Source: an uncultured Lachnospiraceae bacterium
GTDB lineage: Bacteria; Bacillota; Clostridia; Lachnospirales; Lachnospiraceae
DNA: 64,000 bases
Direction: 5' to 3'
NCBI GenBank assembly: GCA_910584845.1
Contig: CAJUDH010000007.1
Location: 101,451 to 165,450 of the forward strand
Shown here: positions 60,302-64,000 of the stretch, one piece after another
Layout of the letters: each line of letters starts with the position of its first letter
How positions within the stretch are numbered: the stretch's first letter is position 1
Notes under the pieces: generated by a model
What the model saw: the letters and a program-made list of their open reading frames with translations, nothing else
The model's database searches: none
Told to the model about the DNA's origin: nothing
Position numbers and translations under genes: made by a program

Positions 60302-61057
60302 ATGAAGGTTACAGCAAGAAATTTGCAGCCAGAAGCCCTCGACCGTATGTATAAGGCCGCTTTGCAGATGGAAGACGGTAAGATAGAAGAAAAGGAAGCC
60401 GTTGAGATGCCGTCATATGGAGATGCGGATCAATATATTGGCTTTCCGGAAAGTTTATTTGAAAAAACCTCAGAAAAATCCGAAGGCGGCTTTAAGATGA
60501 AATCTTCTACGCCAGATGATTCAGTAGGCCAGCTGGCATCCATGCTTGCCAGGGCGGAAACGCGGATCGATGTGCAGCAGGTTTCTTCTAAAGCCATACG
60601 TGCCTTGACAAGCTTAAAAATGGGGTCTGTGGCCAGTGAAGGGAAAGAAAAAGAAAAGATAGCCCGCTTGATCCGCCGCATGGAAAAACTAATCAAACGG
60701 ATTAATAAAAAGCTGCAGCATTTAAGCAGGGAAGAGCAGCTGGAGGGGCGGAGGAAACAGGCGGAAAAGAAGAAGAACGAGCTAAAAGAGGCTGAACTGC
60801 GCAAAGAACTGCAGAGGAAGCGCACCAAACGCCGCAGGGATGAGCGGAATTATGCTTCCAAGGAGTTGGCGCAAGACCAAAAGGATTCTTCCCAGGAGCT
60901 GATGGATTCTCTGCAAGGCCTTGGGGCGCCTGCCGGAGCTACCCTTCCGGCGGGGGTGGACGGATCCCTTCCGGCGGATTTGGATGTTTCCTTTTCTGCC
61001 GGGTATACGGCAGAGGCGCCTGTGGTGGAAGGCGTTTCGGTCGATATGTCGGTTTGA
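60302..61057 (+). CDS. Hypothetical basic coiled-coil protein, 251 residues
   Basis: N-terminal ~110 residues are mixed (VTARNLQPEALDRMYKAALQ); residues ~115-200 are a long, highly basic helix predicted to coil (LIRRMEKLIKRINKKLQHLS, then RKQAEKKKNELKEAELRKEL); the C-terminal ~50 residues are Gly/Ala/Pro-rich and acidic. It has no signal peptide. GAGGAGG precedes ATG 60302 at good spacing. The upstream 146 bases are very AT-rich. No family recognised. Confidence 0.75.
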   Translation: MKVTARNLQPEALDRMYKAALQMEDGKIEEKEAVEMPSYGDADQYIGFPESLFEKTSEKSEGGFKMKSSTPDDSVGQLASMLARAETRIDVQQVSSKAIRALTSLKMGSVASEGKEKEKIARLIRRMEKLIKRINKKLQHLSREEQLEGRRKQAEKKKNELKEAELRKELQRKRTKRRRDERNYASKELAQDQKDSSQELMDSLQGLGAPAGATLPAGVDGSLPADLDVSFSAGYTAEAPVVEGVSVDMSV

Positions 61058-61132
61058 CATGTTTTGTATTTGGCGCCCTGGTTTCCCGGGGGGCGGTAAC
61101 GAATAGGGCGTAATCAGAAGGACCGATAACGA

Positions 61133-61237
61133 AAAGGGGCTGTTGCAAAACAAGGGGTTCCTACTAAAATATGGCGTTGCCGTTGGGCAAAAGAGGACCA
61201 TATTTGTAGAAGTTCCGGATTTTGCAACAGCCCCTTT
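61133..61237. repeat. Repeated palindromic element, copy B (105 bp)
   Basis: Ends are perfect 18-base inverted repeats, AAAGGGGCTGTTGCAAAA (61133-61150) and its complement (61220-61237), around an interior that also self-pairs and closely matches copy A at 44033-44136. It lies 75 bases after the coiled-coil gene and could terminate it. The following ~280 bases to the pseudogene are AT-rich with no gene seen. Confidence 0.85.
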
Positions 61238-61515
61238 GCAGGAGTGTTACAAGGGGGCCTAAGCGAAAGTGTAAGTATTATATTGGGGATTTGACTTCTG
61301 TGTTATCGGGAAAAAGGCCAATGAAACAGAAGGCTATTTGAAAGCTGTTATGCAAGTGTTTTTTATCCGGGATATTATAATTTTTCAAATAAAAAGGCGC
61401 ATAGAGCAAAAGCGGCAATGTATATGGGGGCGAACAATGTTCCGGAGATATATGATGTTATAACAATGCGAATGGAACATATACTATTTGCAATTTAATG
61501 GCTATCACGTTTTAG

Positions 61516-62115
61516 AAGAGGTTTTATAGGTATAACGAAGAAGAACACGTTTCCCCCTTGTTTTGGTGGACCGGGGATCAGGAACAGGATCCATGGGAGT
61601 GGCGCCGGTTGATTGCCAAGGCAGGTACGGTAGCGTACGGAAAGTTTTTCCGCAAAAAGGCCGGCTTTATTTCAAAAAAATGGTTCCCGTATTTTGCCAA
61701 TTACAGGAGGCAAGGGTATGATTTTGACAGCCGATGGGAAGACGGGCTGGCCGGTATCCGTTGCAAAAAGATCATGGAACAGTTGGAACTCAAAGGCGAA
61801 ATGTTTTCGTTTGAATGAAAGAAGGCGGCGGGATTTGGTAAAAATGGAGAGAAGAATTTTGAGGGGGCAGTAACGGAACTGCAGATGCAGGCTTACCTTA
61901 TTTTACGGGATTTCAGGCATAAAACCAACAAAAAGGGGGAGGCATATGGCTGGCCCGTATCCGTATACTCTACACCGGAACAATTATGGGGGTATGAATG
62001 GGTTTCTATGGCCTATAAGGAGCGGCCGGAGGAGTCGAGGGAAAAGGTTTTTGAGCAGGTGAGGCAGAACTTTCCCCATGCTTCCCAAGAGGGGATATTA
62101 AAGGTATTGGGATAG
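61516..62115 (+). pseudogene. AlkZ-related protein, N-terminally truncated and interrupted by one stop
   Basis: Two stretches in the same reading frame, 61516-61815 and 61819-62115, are separated only by TGA at 61816-61818. The first has DPWEWRRLIAKAGTVAYGKF, FISKKWFPYFANYRRQGYDF; the second FGKNGEKNFEGAVTELQMQA, DFRHKTNKKGEAYGWPVSVY and ends GILKVLG. Together they resemble the small winged-helix proteins annotated as AlkZ-related in Clostridia. Relatives usually have a Leu-like residue at the stop position, so one base change explains it. About 30 N-terminal residues and any start codon are missing upstream (TAG at 61513). The gene is therefore broken twice; readthrough is unlikely. Confidence 0.75.
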
Positions 62116-62132
62116 CCTGGCAGCTATCCTAT

Positions 62133-62177
62133 ATGGGGCTGTTGCAGGTGATTTCCCTGCTTTTGCAACAGCCCCAT
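62133..62177. repeat. Short palindrome related to the repeated element (copy C)
   Basis: ATGGGGCTGTTGCA (62133-62146) and its perfect complement (62164-62177) are the same end sequence as copies A and B, but the interior is only 17 bases, itself pairing GCAGG with CCTGC. A T-rich run follows on the plus strand. It lies between the pseudogene and the convergent aldo/keto reductase gene and probably terminates both. A second hairpin GGATAGC/GCTATCC precedes it (62110-62129). Confidence 0.8.
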
Positions 62178-62237
62178 TTTGCCTTTTTCGGAAGGGGATG
62201 CCCCTATTGGTTCAACATTACAAAAACAGTCCCTCTA

Positions 62238-63356
62238 TTATTGGCCGTAATGGGCCGCCACTTCTTTCAAATGTTGGATAACCGGCAGATGCTGAGGGCA
62301 GATCTGTTCACATTGCCCACATCCTATGCAGTCTCCTGCCTTGCCAAATTCTTGTGTTAGGTCTTGATAATAGGTCTCGTTGACTGTCCAGCCTTTGTCC
62401 TTGGATTCCCGCATGTCTTCATTATATAATGAAAAATACTGGGGTATGGCAATCTTCATGGGGCATCCGTCCGTACAGTAAGAACACCCTGTACAGGGGA
62501 CTGCCGTAGCCGAGTTGATTATGTCCGCCACCTTCTTTAAAAGGGCGTTTTCTTCCTGGGTTAAAGGTTGAAATTCTTCCATATAGCCTACGTTGTCCAT
62601 CATCTGTTCCACACTGCCCATGCCAGACAATACCATCATTACGTTGTCCAGGGAGGCAGCAAAGCGGATAGCCCAGGAAGGGGTTGACATATCGGGCCTG
62701 CGCCCTTTCAAAAGCGTTTGCGCCTCTTCCGGCACGTTCGCCAAAGTGCCCCCTTTTACCGGTTCCATGACGATAACCGGTATGTTATGTTTTACTGCCA
62801 CCTCATAACATTTTCTGGATTGGATCCACTCGCTTTCCCAATCCAAGTAATTTAACTGCAGCTGTACAAATTCCATTTCCGGATGCTTGGTCAGGATCTC
62901 GTCCAACAGTTCGGCATTGTCATGGTAAGAAAAGCCGATGTTTTTCACCAGCCCTTGCTTTTTTTTCTCTTCAAGCCAATGGAAACAGTCAAACTTTTCG
63001 TATTTTCCATAGCTGTTTTTGGAAATCCCGTGAAGGAGGTAGTAATCAAAATATTCCACCCCCGTTTTTGCCAATTGTTCCTGAAACACCTTATCCCGGC
63101 CTTCCAGGCTCTCGAAAAAGCTTGCGTGCAGCTTTGTGGCCAGGGTAAAGGATTCCCTGGGATAGCGGTCCACCAAAGCGGTTTTTGCAACATTTTCACT
63201 GTTAAACCCACAATACATCCATGCCGTGTCAAAATAAGTAAAACCTTTGTCCAGGAAAATATCCACCATTTCCTTTACCTGCCCTACGTCGATGGAAGCC
63301 GGATCCGCCGGATCCAGAAGCGGCAGGCGCATTAAGCCAAAACCTAGTTTTTTCAT
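62238..63356 (-). CDS. Aldo/keto reductase with C-terminal 2[4Fe-4S] ferredoxin domain
   Basis: A 372-residue protein: AKR barrel with GFGLMRLPLLD, YFDTAWMY (catalytic Asp, Tyr), the active-site Lys in LATKLHASF and YYLLHGISK, then two cluster motifs CTGCSYCTDGCP and CIGCGQCEQICP. The iron-sulfur AKR group is common in anaerobes; substrate unknown. ATG 63356; a longer opening to 63431 has no ribosome site. The 200 bases upstream on its strand hold no evident gene. Confidence 0.92.
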   Translation of the reverse strand: MKKLGFGLMRLPLLDPADPASIDVGQVKEMVDIFLDKGFTYFDTAWMYCGFNSENVAKTALVDRYPRESFTLATKLHASFFESLEGRDKVFQEQLAKTGVEYFDYYLLHGISKNSYGKYEKFDCFHWLEEKKKQGLVKNIGFSYHDNAELLDEILTKHPEMEFVQLQLNYLDWESEWIQSRKCYEVAVKHNIPVIVMEPVKGGTLANVPEEAQTLLKGRRPDMSTPSWAIRFAASLDNVMMVLSGMGSVEQMMDNVGYMEEFQPLTQEENALLKKVADIINSATAVPCTGCSYCTDGCPMKIAIPQYFSLYNEDMRESKDKGWTVNETYYQDLTQEFGKAGDCIGCGQCEQICPQHLPVIQHLKEVAAHYGQ

Positions 63357-63574
63357 GCCTTTTCCCCTTTTCTTTTTGAATGGATTTTCAGACACGCCGT
63401 AGTACTGATGTCTGGTTCTATTATAAGCCAAATTTTACCAGAAATCAAATACCTATTCTTCATGCACCCTATGCCTGGACGGTATCCGGCCGGGTAACCC
63501 AAAAACAAGGCATCTGGGCCTTTGCCGGCTACCAGGCCCTTGTGGCTATCCATTGGCCCACTAGGGGGGGCCTC

Positions 63575-64000
63575 TTGTTGACGGCGTGGGTGTAAGGGAT
63601 GGTTATGGCTATGTAGCCGTTACCTCCTAGGTTTTTGTCTGGCGGCGTGGGTATGAAGGGTGTAATGGCCATAGTAGCCGCTGCTTCCCATGGTTTTTGT
63701 CTGGCGGCGGGAGTGTGAAGGGTGTAATGGCCATAGTAGCCGCTGCTTCCCATGATTTTTGTCTGGCGGCGGGAGTGAAAAGGGACGGTTATGGCTATTG
63801 CAGCCGGCGCCTCCCATGGTTTTTGGTTGGCGGCGTGGGTGTAGAGGGACGGTTATGGCTATGGTGTAGCCGTTACCTCCTAGGTTTTTGTCTGACGGTG
63901 TGGTGTAAGGGGGTAATGGTTATGTTAGCCGCGCCTTCCTATAGGTTTTGTCTGGCGGCGGGAGTGAAAAGGGACGGTTATGGCTATTGCAGCCGGCGCC
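63575..64000. repeat. Tandem array of ~60-65-bp units, at least 7 copies, cut by window edge
   Basis: An anchor GGCGGCG(T)GGG recurs at 63580, 63641, 63703, 63765, 63829, 63894 and 63954. Each unit contains GTTTTTGTCTGGCGGC, AAGGG, ATGG-YYAT and TAGCCG-like blocks and a GCCGC/GCGGC inverted pair. Unit centres fall into two or three variants (GGCCATAGTAGCCGCTGC, GGCTATTGCAGCCGGCGC, GGCTATG(TG)TAGCCGTTAC) arranged in a mosaic. Lengths are not multiples of three, so it is not coding. It extends beyond the window. Confidence 0.92.

Noticed and set aside
63529..63817. Minus-strand open frames with repeated PPDKNHGK-like peptide
   Set aside because: Products of the non-coding tandem array; unit length is not a multiple of three and no start site is supported.
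63575..64000. CRISPR array
   Set aside because: Units are contiguous and similar along their whole length, with no unique spacers and no cas genes nearby.

Overview
The window looks like a chromosomal segment of a GC-rich, low-branching Clostridia member, most probably Lachnospiraceae. The evidence is indirect: strong AGGAGG ribosome sites, a single-polypeptide pyruvate:ferredoxin oxidoreductase, a DhaKLM dihydroxyacetone kinase, a PASTA kinase/PP2C pair, IspH next to ribosomal protein S1, a Cys-rich peptide of the type named 'chorion class high-cysteine HCB protein 13', and long runs of co-oriented Firmicute housekeeping genes. No rRNA, tRNA, CRISPR array, prophage or intact transposase was seen.

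Layout. 1-10.75 kb: end of purL, an aspartate kinase, an M28-like lipoprotein, a two-domain polyphosphate:AMP phosphotransferase, a HI0933-type flavoprotein, cmk-ispH-rpsA and a TepA/ClpP-like protease. 10.9-21.35 kb: a metabolic block with ahpC and an orphan AhpF N-terminal domain, then glycerol catabolism (glpP with a terminator-bearing leader, glpK, glpF, two flavoprotein oxidoreductases, a DUF1667 protein, a small Cys-repeat peptide) and dhaK-dhaL-dhaM, closed by a strong terminator. This block lies between tepA and ftsK, which are near neighbours in Bacillus. 21.5-31.7 kb: ftsK/spoIIIE, fhs, murE, murF, priA. 31.8-41.7 kb: def-fmt-metallopeptidase-rsmB-rlmN-prpC-prkC-rsgA-rpe-thiN, a tightly packed conserved translation/cell-wall signalling run. 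41.8-46.8 kb: an ECF transporter S component, serS, then SIMPL and RqcH proteins on the minus strand.

46.8-64 kb is more accessory: an unknown small gene, a ~62-bp tandem repeat array, a divergent cis-prenyltransferase next to a membrane lipase, a GH13 debranching enzyme, two small paired unknown proteins, a 55-residue unknown protein, the Cys-rich peptide, a VanW protein, PFOR, a hotdog thioesterase, a basic coiled-coil unknown, an AlkZ-related pseudogene, an iron-sulfur aldo/keto reductase and a second ~62-bp tandem array running off the right end. A repeated palindrome family (GGGGCTGTTGCA at the ends) occurs three times at 44.0, 61.1 and 62.1 kb.

How the genes work together: glycerol enters through GlpF, is phosphorylated by GlpK and is probably oxidised by the flavoprotein/DUF1667 set to dihydroxyacetone phosphate, while DhaKLM makes the same product from dihydroxyacetone. 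Both feed glycolysis and the PFOR encoded at 55.9 kb. The most unusual item is the 65-residue peptide at 18.8-19.0 kb, made of 16-residue repeats carrying CGLNDMNC and lying inside the glycerol/DHA gene run.
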